Origin: Amycolatopsis umgeniensis
Lineage (GTDB): Bacteria > Actinomycetota > Actinomycetes > Mycobacteriales > Pseudonocardiaceae
Assembly: GCF_014205155.1 (NCBI RefSeq)
Contig: NZ_JACHMX010000001.1
Coordinates: 8,370,001-8,434,000 of the forward strand
Reading direction: 5' to 3'
Length of the DNA: 64,000 bases
This document shows, in pieces, positions 26,238 through 35,138 of the stretch. A model generated the notes under the pieces. The model was not told where the DNA came from. It worked only from the letters and a program-made list of their open reading frames with translations, and ran no database searches. The position numbers and the translations under genes are program-made. The number at the start of each line of letters is the position of its first letter. The first letter of the stretch is position 1.

Positions 26238-27880
26238 CCACGTCACCAGCCGGGCCCCTGAGGCTGTCGCCGGAACTGGAAAACTCGGCTCACGGGAGTG
26301 CGGGCGCCGCGGTCACCCGGCACTTCGGTCGCCGGATCCGGCGCGGCGCGCTGCTCGTCGGACTGGCGGCGGCGGGGATGTCGGCCGTCGTGGCCGGCCA
26401 GTACCAAAGCACCTTCTCCGGTGAACTCAACGGCGCCGCCTTGCGGGCGCTGGCGGAAAACCCGGCCATCCGGATCCTGTTCGGGCCACCGGTCGCGCTG
26501 GACGACCCGGGCGGATTCACCGTCTGGCGCACCGGCACTCCCGTCCAGATCCTGACCGGGGTGTGGGCACTGCTGACCGCGACCCGGCTCACGCGCGGCG
26601 AGGAGGACTCGGGCCGCGTGGACCTGATGCTCGCGGGCCGTCTGCGCGCGGCCGATCCACTCGAACGAATTCTGGCCGTGCTGACCGTGGCGGCCGCCGC
26701 GATCGCGGCGGCGGTGGCCGTGGCCCTGCTGATCACCGGGACCCATCCCACCGGTGCGGTCATCTACGCCGCCGGCCTTTTCGGTGTGACCATGACGTTC
26801 GCCGCCGTGGGCGCGCTGGCCGCGCAACTCGCGCCCGCCCGCGCCGCCGCCACCGGGCTCGCCGTCGCGGTACTCGGTGCCGGTCTGTTCCTGCGCATGC
26901 TCGCGGACGGGGTCAGCGCGCTGTCCTGGGCCTCCTGGGCCACCCCGTTCGGCCTGACCGCTATCGCCGCGCCTTACGCGGACAACAGGGTCACTCCGCT
27001 ACTCGTTCTCGTGGCGCTTCCGGGCGCGATCAGCGCGGCGGCGATGATCGCGTGCTCGCGCCGGGACGTCGGCAGGGGAGTGCTGAATCCTTCGGGAAGG
27101 CGGCGGCCGCGGGTGCGGCTGCTGGGGTCGGTCGCCGGGTTCGCCGTACGGCGCGCCGCGCGCCCCACCCTCGCCTGGGCACTGGGGATCGGGACCTACT
27201 TCCTGCTCGTCGGAATGCTCATCGCGTCGATCCTGCGTTTCTTGCGTGAGAACCCGCGCTTCGCCGAACTGGCGGCGGCCGCGGGGTTCGGCGGCCTCGG
27301 CACCGCCGAGGGATTCGCCGCGGCGATGTTCAGCCTGCTCACGATCCCTGTCGGGCTCTACGCCGCGACACGGATCGCCGCCTTCGCGGCGGCCGAGGCC
27401 GATCGGCGGCTGACCCCGCTAGTGGCCCTGCCCCTTTCCCGGCGGCGCATCGTGCTCACCGAACTCTCGAGCACCGGCCTGGGCGTCCTGGTCCTCCTGG
27501 CCGTCGCAGGGTTGACGCTCTGGTGCGGCGCGGCCATCGCGGACGCCCCGCTGCGCATCACGGCGGCACTCGCCGGAGTCGCCAACGTCGCGCCGGTCGC
27601 GTCGCTCTCACTCGGTGCCGCGGCGCTCGCGCTCGGCTGGGCACCTCGCGCGGTCGCGGCACTGGGTGCGCTGCCGGTCGCCGGTGGCTTCCTGCTCACC
27701 GTGATCTTGCAGAGCACGCACGCACCCGAGTGGCTTACCTACCTGTCCCCGTACACCTATCTGGCTTCCGTGCCCGAAGCGCCGCCCGACTGGGGCGCGA
27801 CCGGTTGCCTCCTGCTGGTCACCGGAGCGCTGGTGGCGCTCGGCGTACTCGGTTATCAGCGCAGGGACCTGGAATCCTGA
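26234..27880 (+). CDS. ABC-2 type exporter permease, duplicated membrane domain
   Basis: 548 residues with about 12 hydrophobic helices. Two halves share the pattern 'GxxTRLTRGEEDSGRVDLMLAG' in the first and 'AAEADRRLTPLVALPLSRRR' in the second, suggesting an internally duplicated ABC-2 permease. It overlaps the ATPase gene (ATGA) and ends 303 bp before the biosynthetic operon leader ORF. Export of the product of the following NRPS/PKS operon is possible, but that operon already carries its own MFS domain, and an apparent terminator and promoter region lie between. Confidence 0.85.
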
Positions 27881-27889
27881 CGCGGCGGT

Positions 27890-27903
27890 CGCGGATCTCC
27901 GCG
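27890..27903 (+). terminator. Weak stem-loop after the ABC exporter operon
   Basis: CGCGGA-TC-TCCGCG lies 9 bp after the permease stop, followed by CTTTGACG. The stem is short and lacks a U-run, so termination is uncertain. Confidence 0.3.
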
Positions 27904-28182
27904 CTTTGACGTTCCGGTGTTCGTGAACGCATTCCGGGACACGGTGTCGGTTATTATCCGACGCCTTACTAAAAGTAGTCGATCGAGTGTCTGTTGTGGT
28001 CGAAAAAGTGGGCGAAAATTCCCGCCCAGGTCGCCGAGAGGGCTGGAAGGCGCAGATTTCTGCAACGTATGGTCCAAGATCGTGGGCCATTCGGACCAAA
28101 TCGGCGGAATTCGTATTCCTCGGGACGACAGCTCGTCTTAACCTTGCGTAATTCTTCACCTGAATGGTCACTGGGGAGCAAG
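27904..28182 (+). promoter_or_regulatory. AT-richer leader/promoter region of the biosynthetic operon
   Basis: This stretch is visibly poorer in GC than its surroundings (GTTATTATCCGACGCC, ACTAAAAGTAGTCGATCG, GTGGGCGAAAATTCCCGCC) and holds no convincing gene. It contains an inverted repeat GTCGG-TTATTAT-CCGAC at 27946-27962 and a wider pair GGTCC...GGACC near 28071-28097. I could not place a confident -35/-10 pair. Given the unbroken gene run downstream, the main promoter for about 24.5 kb of biosynthetic genes most likely lies here. Confidence 0.5.
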
Positions 28183-28248
28183 ATGAAGTCCACGCCGTTG
28201 TTGTCGCGCGCCCGAAAAACCTCGGAGCGACTGCTCGCCGCCCGATGA
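28183..28248 (+). CDS. 21-codon leader ORF coupled to the first NRPS gene
   Basis: ATG at 28183 has a good Shine-Dalgarno (GGGGAG at 28173-28178, 4-bp spacing). It encodes a short basic peptide beginning MKSTPLLSRARK. Its TGA (28246-28248) overlaps the ATG of the A-T-KS gene at 28245. The first NRPS start has no comparable ribosome site, so translation of this ORF probably delivers ribosomes to it. Whether the peptide itself matters is unknown. Confidence 0.5.
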   Translation: MKSTPLLSRARKTSERLLAAR

Positions 28249-31200
28249 CAAAAGCCGGCTGCGTCAGCCGATTCGATGTGCACGCCCGGCAGTCGTCCGA
28301 CCGGATCGCGGTCTTCGAACACGGCACCAGGCTCACCTACGCCCAGCTCGCCGGGCTCGCGGGCGGTCGCGCGCTGCGGTTGCGCGACGCCGGTGTCCGG
28401 CCGGGGGAGCGGGTCGGGCTCGTCACCGAGCACGGCAGTGCCGCGATCGCGGCGATCTTCGGCACTCTCGCCGCAGGCTGCGTCTACGTCCCGCTGGACC
28501 CGACGTTCCCCAGGGAGCGTCTCGAGTACCAGCTCGCGGCCGCGCGGGTGACCGCCGTGCTCGCGGATCCGGAGTACGTCGAGCTGGCGGAATCCTTGTG
28601 CCGTAACGGATCCGCGCGGCTCGTGCGTTCGGGCACGGAGACCGCGCCGCTCCCGGTGCCCGAATCGGATCCGGACAGCGCGGCGTACGTGCTGTTCACC
28701 TCCGGGTCCACCGGCAGGCCGAAAGCCGTCGCGCAGACCCATCGCAATCTCTTGCACGTCGTCGACAACCAGATCGCCGCGCTCGGCATCACCGCGGCCG
28801 ACCGGCTCAGCCTGCTCGCGTCGTTCGGCTTCGACGCGGCGATCCCGGACCTCTACCCGGCACTGCTCAGCGGCGCCGCGCTCGTGCCGATCGACCTGCG
28901 CGCGCACGGTCTCGCCCACGCCGCACGCGAGCTGGCCCGGCACGAAGTGACCGTCTACCACTCGACGCCCACGGTCTACCGGCACCTGCTCGACGTCCTC
29001 GGCGAGACCGGCCTCCCGTCCGTGCGCACCGTGCTGCTCGGCGGCGAGCAGGCGACCCACGCCGACGTCCGCCGCGGCCGGTTCGCGCCGGAATGCGTGT
29101 TCGTCAACGGCTACGGCGCCACCGAGGTGACTTTCGCCGCGCACCACCGGACGACCGCCGCCGAACTGGACCCGGGCGCCGACGGGCCGCTGCCGATCGG
29201 GCGCGCGCTGCCCGGGTTCACGCTCACCGTGCTGGACAGCGGCGAACTCGAAGTGCGCGGGCGGCACCTCGTCGACGGCTACCTCGACCAGCCGAGCCCG
29301 GCGTTCGGGGTGACGGCCGACGGCGTCCGTCGCTACCGGACCGGCGACCTCGGCGGACTGCTGCCGGACGGGAACTTCGTCTGCCTCGGCAGGCTCGACC
29401 GGCAGGTCAAGGTCCGCGGCTTCCGGGTGGAACTGACCGAGATCGAGGCCAGGCTCGCCGAACAGCCCGGCGTGGCCGAAGCCCGCGCGATCGTGCGCGA
29501 CGGCGACCTGCTCGCCTACGTGACCGCGGCCGAGCCGCGTCCGGACGGCCGGAGGCTGCGCGCCGCGCTGGCGGACGTCCTGCCCGGCTACTCGGTACCC
29601 GCGGCCGTCGCGGTGCTGGACGGTTTTCCGCTGACCGTCACCGGAAAACTCGACGAACTGGCTCTTCCGGACCCGCGGGCGGCCGCGACGGCCCCGGCCG
29701 AGCGGCTGACCCCGGACGAGGAACGCGTGCACCGGATCTGGTGCGCGGTGCTGGGCCGCGACCGGGTCGGGCGCGCCGAGGCGTTCTTCGACGCGGGCGG
29801 CGACTCGCTGCGGCTCGGCCGGGTGCAGGCGCGGCTGGCCGACGAGTTCGGGGTGGACGTTCCGCTGCTCGCCCTGTTCGAGCGCACGACGATCGCCGGG
29901 CAGGCAGCCTGGCTCACGGAGTCCACTTCGGACACTCAGCCGCCGGTCGCGGCGGAGGAGCAGTCCGGGGATCTCATCGCCGTCGTCGGGCTGGCCTGCC
30001 GGTTCCCCGGTGCTCCGGACGCCGCCTCGTTCTGGTGGAACCTCTGCGCGGGCGTCGACTCGATCCACGACTACGCCGACGACGAGCTGGCGGCGCTGGG
30101 CATCGGGCCGGGCCTACGTGCGGACCCGGCGTACGTGCGGGCGGGTGGCCGGATCGAGGGTGTCGAGGAGTTCGACGCCGGGTTCTTCGGATTCGGCGCA
30201 GACGAGGCCGCGCGGACCGACCCGCAGCACCGGCTGTTCCTCGAAACGGCGTGGCGGGCACTCGAGGACGCGGGACGCGACCCCGCCGCCGAGACCGGGC
30301 CGGTCGGGGTGTTCACGGCCGCCTCGGTGAATCGCTACTTCCTGTTCCACCTGTTCGGCAACCCGGCGGTGACCGGCGACGTCGACCCGGACGACTGGGA
30401 GGGGCGGCTGACCGGCCGCCAGCTCGCCGACCACCTGCCCGGCCAGGTCGCCTACCGGCTCGGGCTCACCGGGCCCGCGGTGGCCGTGCAGAGCGCGTGC
30501 TCCAGCTCGCTCGCGGCGGTGGCGCTGGCCGCGCAGAGCCTCGCGGACTACCGGTGCGACGTCGCGCTGGCCGGCGGGGTGAGCGTGACGTCGCCGCGGT
30601 ATCGCGGTGGCGGACTCGTGTCGCCGGACGGCCGGTGCCGCGCGTTCGACGTCGACGCGGCGGGCGCCGGGTTCAGCTCGGGCGCCGGGGTGGTCGTGCT
30701 GCGGCGGCTGGCGGACGCACTCGCCGACCGCGACCACGTCTACGCCGTGCTGCCCGGCTGGGCGATCACGAACGACGGCGCGGACCGCGCGGGCTACGCC
30801 GTGCCGGGACCGGCCGGGCAGGCCGCCGCGGTGGCCGAGGCGCTGGCCGTCGCGGAGGTCGAACCGGACGAGGTCGCGCTGCTCGAAGCCCACGGCAGCG
30901 GCACTCCGCTGGGTGACGCGATCGAGGTGGCCGCGCTCAACCGCGTCTACCGGGACGCGCCGCCGGAAACGTGCGCGCTGGGCTCGGTGAAGACGAACAT
31001 CGGGCACCTCGACGCGGCGGCGGGTATCGCCGGGCTGATCAAGGCCGTGCTGTCCGTGCGGCACGGCGTCATCCCGCCGAGCCTGCACTTCACGGCGCCG
31101 CATCCGGAGGTCGACCTGGCGGGCGGGCCCTGGTACGTCCCGGCGAAGGCCACCGACTGGCCCGTCCGCGACCGGCGGGTGGCCGGGGTCAGCTCGTTCG

Positions 31201-31673
31201 GCATGGGCGGCACGAACGTGCACATGATCGTGGAGGAGGCGCCTGCCGTCCCGCCACGGGCGTCGGCGAGCGGTCCGTTCGTACTGCCGATGTCCGCGCG
31301 TGACGCGAAAGCGTTGCGCGAGACGGTGTCCCGGCTGCGCGACAGGCTCGCCACGGACGCTCCGGACCTCGGGGACGCGGCGTACACGCTTTCGGCCCGG
31401 CGGGCGTTCGCGTGCCGGGCCGCCGTGGTGGCGGACTCGGTCGCGTCGGCGGTCGACGCGCTCGATGCGCTGCTGGCGAACGGAACCGACGTCGAAGGCC
31501 CGGCCGGAGCGGAGCGGGACCTCGCCGCCCATTGGGTCGCGGGTGGCGAGGTCGAGTGGGCAGCGGGCGGTTCACCAGGCCGCGTCCCGTTGCCGGGGTA
31601 TCCGTTCCAGCGGGAGCGGCACTGGATCGACCCACCGCCGCATTACACCTCCGACCAGGGGAGCCCTCGGTGA
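28245..31673 (+). CDS. NRPS/PKS protein 1: A-T-KS (no AT)
   Basis: 1142 residues from ATG at 28245; an in-frame ATG at 28164 lacks a ribosome site. Adenylation domain at about 1-490 (core A3 LFTSGSTGRPKAVAQTH near 150, YRTGDL and GRLDRQVKVRGFRVEL later). Carrier domain with DAGGDSLRL, Ser near 521. Ketosynthase at about 576-1000 with Cys near 751 (QSACSSSL), His in EAHGSGTPLG and His in KTNIGHLDAAAG, all intact. The remaining 140 residues are the linkers that normally flank an acyltransferase on either side (SARDAKALRETVSRL ... then GRVPLPGYPFQRERHWID), joined with no AT between. My hand-read A-domain code is DAPHLGGFAK, with no confident substrate. It starts the operon and overlaps the next gene by 4 bp. 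Confidence 0.88.
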   Translation: MTKAGCVSRFDVHARQSSDRIAVFEHGTRLTYAQLAGLAGGRALRLRDAGVRPGERVGLVTEHGSAAIAAIFGTLAAGCVYVPLDPTFPRERLEYQLAAARVTAVLADPEYVELAESLCRNGSARLVRSGTETAPLPVPESDPDSAAYVLFTSGSTGRPKAVAQTHRNLLHVVDNQIAALGITAADRLSLLASFGFDAAIPDLYPALLSGAALVPIDLRAHGLAHAARELARHEVTVYHSTPTVYRHLLDVLGETGLPSVRTVLLGGEQATHADVRRGRFAPECVFVNGYGATEVTFAAHHRTTAAELDPGADGPLPIGRALPGFTLTVLDSGELEVRGRHLVDGYLDQPSPAFGVTADGVRRYRTGDLGGLLPDGNFVCLGRLDRQVKVRGFRVELTEIEARLAEQPGVAEARAIVRDGDLLAYVTAAEPRPDGRRLRAALADVLPGYSVPAAVAVLDGFPLTVTGKLDELALPDPRAAATAPAERLTPDEERVHRIWCAVLGRDRVGRAEAFFDAGGDSLRLGRVQARLADEFGVDVPLLALFERTTIAGQAAWLTESTSDTQPPVAAEEQSGDLIAVVGLACRFPGAPDAASFWWNLCAGVDSIHDYADDELAALGIGPGLRADPAYVRAGGRIEGVEEFDAGFFGFGADEAARTDPQHRLFLETAWRALEDAGRDPAAETGPVGVFTAASVNRYFLFHLFGNPAVTGDVDPDDWEGRLTGRQLADHLPGQVAYRLGLTGPAVAVQSACSSSLAAVALAAQSLADYRCDVALAGGVSVTSPRYRGGGLVSPDGRCRAFDVDAAGAGFSSGAGVVVLRRLADALADRDHVYAVLPGWAITNDGADRAGYAVPGPAGQAAAVAEALAVAEVEPDEVALLEAHGSGTPLGDAIEVAALNRVYRDAPPETCALGSVKTNIGHLDAAAGIAGLIKAVLSVRHGVIPPSLHFTAPHPEVDLAGGPWYVPAKATDWPVRDRRVAGVSSFGMGGTNVHMIVEEAPAVPPRASASGPFVLPMSARDAKALRETVSRLRDRLATDAPDLGDAAYTLSARRAFACRAAVVADSVASAVDALDALLANGTDVEGPAGAERDLAAHWVAGGEVEWAAGGSPGRVPLPGYPFQRERHWIDPPPHYTSDQGSPR

Positions 31674-34600
31674 CCGACACCTTGCCCGTCACGGGCGGCC
31701 ACGGCCCGCCACTGTCCTATCCGGACACCACGCTCAGCGGGCTGATCCTCGCCCAGGCCACACGCACCCCGGACGCCGTCGCCGTCCGGCAGGGGGACGC
31801 CCGGCTCACCTACCGCGAACTGGTCGCGTCGGCGACCGGCGTCGCCCGGCTGCTGTGGGCCAGGGGTGCCGGGCCCGGCACCCGCGTCGGCGTCTGCGCG
31901 GACCGGCGGCCGGAGCTGATCTCGACCGTCGTGGGCGTACTGCTGTCCGGGGCCGCCTACGTACCGCTCGAACCCGGCGGCCCGAAGGCACGGCTGGCCG
32001 AAATCGCCGCGGACGCCGGGATCTCCCTCGTCGTCGGCGATCGCGCGCGGGCCGAATTCGGTGCCACGGAGGGCATCGAGGCTCTCGACGTACCCCCGCC
32101 CGCGGACGGGCCCGCCGAATGCCCCGCCGGGCCGGACGACCTCGTCCACCTCCTCTACACCTCCGGCTCCACCGGCCGCCCCAAGGGTGTGCTGACCAGT
32201 CACCGCAACGTGGTCGCGTTCGTCACCGGGTTCGCCGCCGCACTCGGGATCCGGCCCGGCATCCGGACGCTCGGCCTCTCCTCACTCGCCTTCGACGCCT
32301 TCACCATGGACGTGTTCGTCCCGCTGGCGCACGGCGGATCGGTCCAGTTCGCCGGCGCCGCCGACCGGGCCGACCCCGAACGGCTGCGGCGGTTCCTCGT
32401 CGAGCACGACGTCGAGTGGGGCTTCGTCACGCCGACACTGCTGTCCATGGTGGACCCGGCGGCCGTTCCCGGCTGGCGCGTCGTCGCGTGCGGTGGCGAG
32501 CCGGTGCCCGCGGATCTCGCCGCGCGCTGGCTGCCGGGCCGGAGGTTCTTCAACGCCTACGGCCCGACCGAGACCACCGTCGTGGTCGTCACCGACGAGG
32601 TCACCGGCATCCCCGCGGACCCACTGCCGCTCGGCCGCCCGACGCCGAACCACCGGGCGTACGTCGTGGACGCCGAGCTGCGGCCGGTCGTACCCGGCGA
32701 GATCGGCGAGCTGCTCATCGGCGGTCCGGGCCTCGCGCTCGGCTACCTCGGCAGCCCGGAGCTGACCGCCGCGAAGTTCGTCGAAGACCCGATCACGCCG
32801 GGGGAGCGGCTCTACCGCACCGGCGATCTTGTCCGCGAGCTGCCCGACGGCCGTCTCGAATTCGCGGGCCGCGCCGACCGGCAGGTGAAGGTCCGCGGCC
32901 AGCGGATCGAGCTGGGCGAAGTGGAGGCCGCGCTCACCGATCACCCCGACGTCGACGCCGCCGCCGTGGTGGCCGTCCCAGGGCAGGCGGGCACCCGGCT
33001 GGTGGCCTTCCTGGCTCCCGCGTCCGCACCGTCCGATGTGGACGAACTCGGCCGGGACCGGCTCACCGCGGCGATGCACCCGGCCGCCGTCCGGGTGCTC
33101 GACCGTCTTCCGGTCAATCCGGTCACCGGCAAGATCGACCGGCCCGCGCTGCGCGACCTGGCCGAAGCGGCACTGGCGGGACAACGGGAGGACCTCGGCG
33201 CGCTCGGCACCCCGGCCGAACGCTCGGTCGCGGCCATCTGGCGGCGAGTGCTCGGCGACGGCGCGGGGACGGATTTCCTGGCCTCGGGCGGGAACTCGAT
33301 CGCCGCGATGCGCCTGGTCGCGGCCCTGCGGGCGGAGCTGGCCGCGGACGTCGCCACAGAGGACGTCTTCGCGAGCGGCACTCTCGGCGGGCTCACCCGG
33401 CGGGTCGCGGCCGCGTCACCGCTGACCGGGCCGGGGCTGACCACCGGCCACGCGCCCGTGCTGTCCCCGCAGCAGCGGCGGATGTGGTTCCTCGACCAGC
33501 TCGCCCCGGACGCCGCGCCGTACAACATCGCGATGGCGTTCCGGCTGACCGGCGCGCTCGACATCGACGCGCTGTGCCACGCCTTGCGCGCGGTCACCGA
33601 GCGGCACGACGTGCTCCGCTGGCGGATCCGGGCCGTCGACGGCACGCCACTGGCGGATCGCCTGCCGTCGGCGGACGTTCCGCTGCCGGTGGCGCCGGTG
33701 ACCGAGGACGGCCTGCGGGCCCGGCTGGCCGCCGACGCCGCGACTCCGGTGCACCTCGACCGTGAGGCTCCCTGGCGCGTGCGGCTCTACCGGCTCGGCG
33801 AGACGGAGCACGTGCTCGGCTTCACGCTGCATCACGCGGTGTTCGACGGCTGGTCGCAGGATCTGCTGTGCGCAGACCTGTCGGCGGCCTACCGGGGCGA
33901 GCCCTTGCCGCCGCCGGTGGCGTCCTACGCGGACTACGCGGTGTGGCGGGCCGGGCGCGACGAACGCCGGGAGGCCGTCGACGTCGCCTGGTGGACCGGA
34001 CATCTCACCGGCGCACCGGCCACAGTGGACCTTCCGCGTGACCGGCCGCGCCCGGCCGTGCAGACCTACCGGGGCGCGAGCCTGCGTCAGTCCTTTCCGG
34101 ACGGTTCCGCCGAAGCGGTCCGGGCACTGGCCGCCCGCACCGGCGCGACGCGCGCCGGGGTGCTGCTCGCCGCGTTCGGCCAGCTGCTGCGGCGGCTCAC
34201 CGGCGCGACCGACCACCTGGTCGCCACGGTCGTCGCGGACCGGCAGCTCGCCGAGTGCCAGGAGGTCGCGGGGTTCTTCGTGGACATCGTGCCGATGCGG
34301 CTGCGGGCCGACGACGCCGCGGACTTCGCCACGCACGTCCGCGAAGGCGGCGCGGAACTCCTCGCCGCGACCGCGCATCCGGCCGCGCCGGTCGAGCGGC
34401 TCGTCGAGGCGCTCGGCGTGCCCCGTGATCCCGCGCACGCCCCGCTCGTGCAGGTGATGTTCAACGTCCTGAACTTCACCGAGCCGCACCTCGACCTGCC
34501 CGGCGTTGCCTCGGCGTGGCTGCCGGTCGACAAGCCGGGGTCGCCGTTCGACCTCACGGTGTACGTCCACGACGACGGCGTCGAACTGCTGTACAACCCG

Positions 34601-35128
34601 GATCTGTTCGACCACGCCCGGATGGCCGGACTCGCCGAGGACTACGTCGCTCTGCTCGGCGCGCTGGCCGCGGCGCCGGACGCGCCGGTCGGGACGAGTG
34701 TGCCGGAGCTGCCTCGGGCGGGTGTCCGCACCGCCGCGCCGGGGGCGACGATCCGCGCCAGGGCACGGCCGCCGTCGGTGGCCGCGGATCCGGCGGCGCT
34801 CGCCGTGACCGAGGCCGTGATCGCTCGTGCCTGGTGCGACGTCCTCGGCGTCGCCGAAGTCGGGCACACCGACAACTTCTTCGACGTGGGCGGGCATTCG
34901 CTCGCCGTGGCCCGGGTGCACGCCCAGCTCACCGCCCGGCTCGCCCGCCGGATCCCGATGGTCGATCTGTTCACCCACCCCACCGTCCGCGCCCTCGCCA
35001 CGCATCTGCACTCCGGCGGCGCCGCCGGCCCGGAACTGGCCCGCGCCGCCGAACGCGTCGCCGCCCGCCGCGGCCGCATCCAGACCAGAAGACCCCGCCG
35101 CACCACCGGCCAGGCCGGCCCCGAATAG
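31670..35128 (+). CDS. NRPS protein 2: A-T-C-T
   Basis: 1152 residues from GTG at 31670, overlapping the previous stop (GTGA). Domain order: adenylation about 20-510 (A3 YTSGSTGRPKG near 163, FFNAYGPTETT later); carrier with GGNSIAAM, Ser near 543; condensation about 597-990 with intact HHAVFDG near 722; second carrier with DVGGHSLAV, Ser near 1076; and a basic Arg-rich tail. There is no A domain for the second carrier, so it must be charged by condensation from the first carrier or in trans. The hand-read A code DAMFAGAVVK suggests a hydrophobic or unusual amino acid and is not assignable. The following PKS gene starts 11 bp downstream with its own AGGAG. Confidence 0.9.
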   Translation: MTDTLPVTGGHGPPLSYPDTTLSGLILAQATRTPDAVAVRQGDARLTYRELVASATGVARLLWARGAGPGTRVGVCADRRPELISTVVGVLLSGAAYVPLEPGGPKARLAEIAADAGISLVVGDRARAEFGATEGIEALDVPPPADGPAECPAGPDDLVHLLYTSGSTGRPKGVLTSHRNVVAFVTGFAAALGIRPGIRTLGLSSLAFDAFTMDVFVPLAHGGSVQFAGAADRADPERLRRFLVEHDVEWGFVTPTLLSMVDPAAVPGWRVVACGGEPVPADLAARWLPGRRFFNAYGPTETTVVVVTDEVTGIPADPLPLGRPTPNHRAYVVDAELRPVVPGEIGELLIGGPGLALGYLGSPELTAAKFVEDPITPGERLYRTGDLVRELPDGRLEFAGRADRQVKVRGQRIELGEVEAALTDHPDVDAAAVVAVPGQAGTRLVAFLAPASAPSDVDELGRDRLTAAMHPAAVRVLDRLPVNPVTGKIDRPALRDLAEAALAGQREDLGALGTPAERSVAAIWRRVLGDGAGTDFLASGGNSIAAMRLVAALRAELAADVATEDVFASGTLGGLTRRVAAASPLTGPGLTTGHAPVLSPQQRRMWFLDQLAPDAAPYNIAMAFRLTGALDIDALCHALRAVTERHDVLRWRIRAVDGTPLADRLPSADVPLPVAPVTEDGLRARLAADAATPVHLDREAPWRVRLYRLGETEHVLGFTLHHAVFDGWSQDLLCADLSAAYRGEPLPPPVASYADYAVWRAGRDERREAVDVAWWTGHLTGAPATVDLPRDRPRPAVQTYRGASLRQSFPDGSAEAVRALAARTGATRAGVLLAAFGQLLRRLTGATDHLVATVVADRQLAECQEVAGFFVDIVPMRLRADDAADFATHVREGGAELLAATAHPAAPVERLVEALGVPRDPAHAPLVQVMFNVLNFTEPHLDLPGVASAWLPVDKPGSPFDLTVYVHDDGVELLYNPDLFDHARMAGLAEDYVALLGALAAAPDAPVGTSVPELPRAGVRTAAPGATIRARARPPSVAADPAALAVTEAVIARAWCDVLGVAEVGHTDNFFDVGGHSLAVARVHAQLTARLARRIPMVDLFTHPTVRALATHLHSGGAAGPELARAAERVAARRGRIQTRRPRRTTGQAGPE

Positions 35129-35138
35129 GAGCACCACC

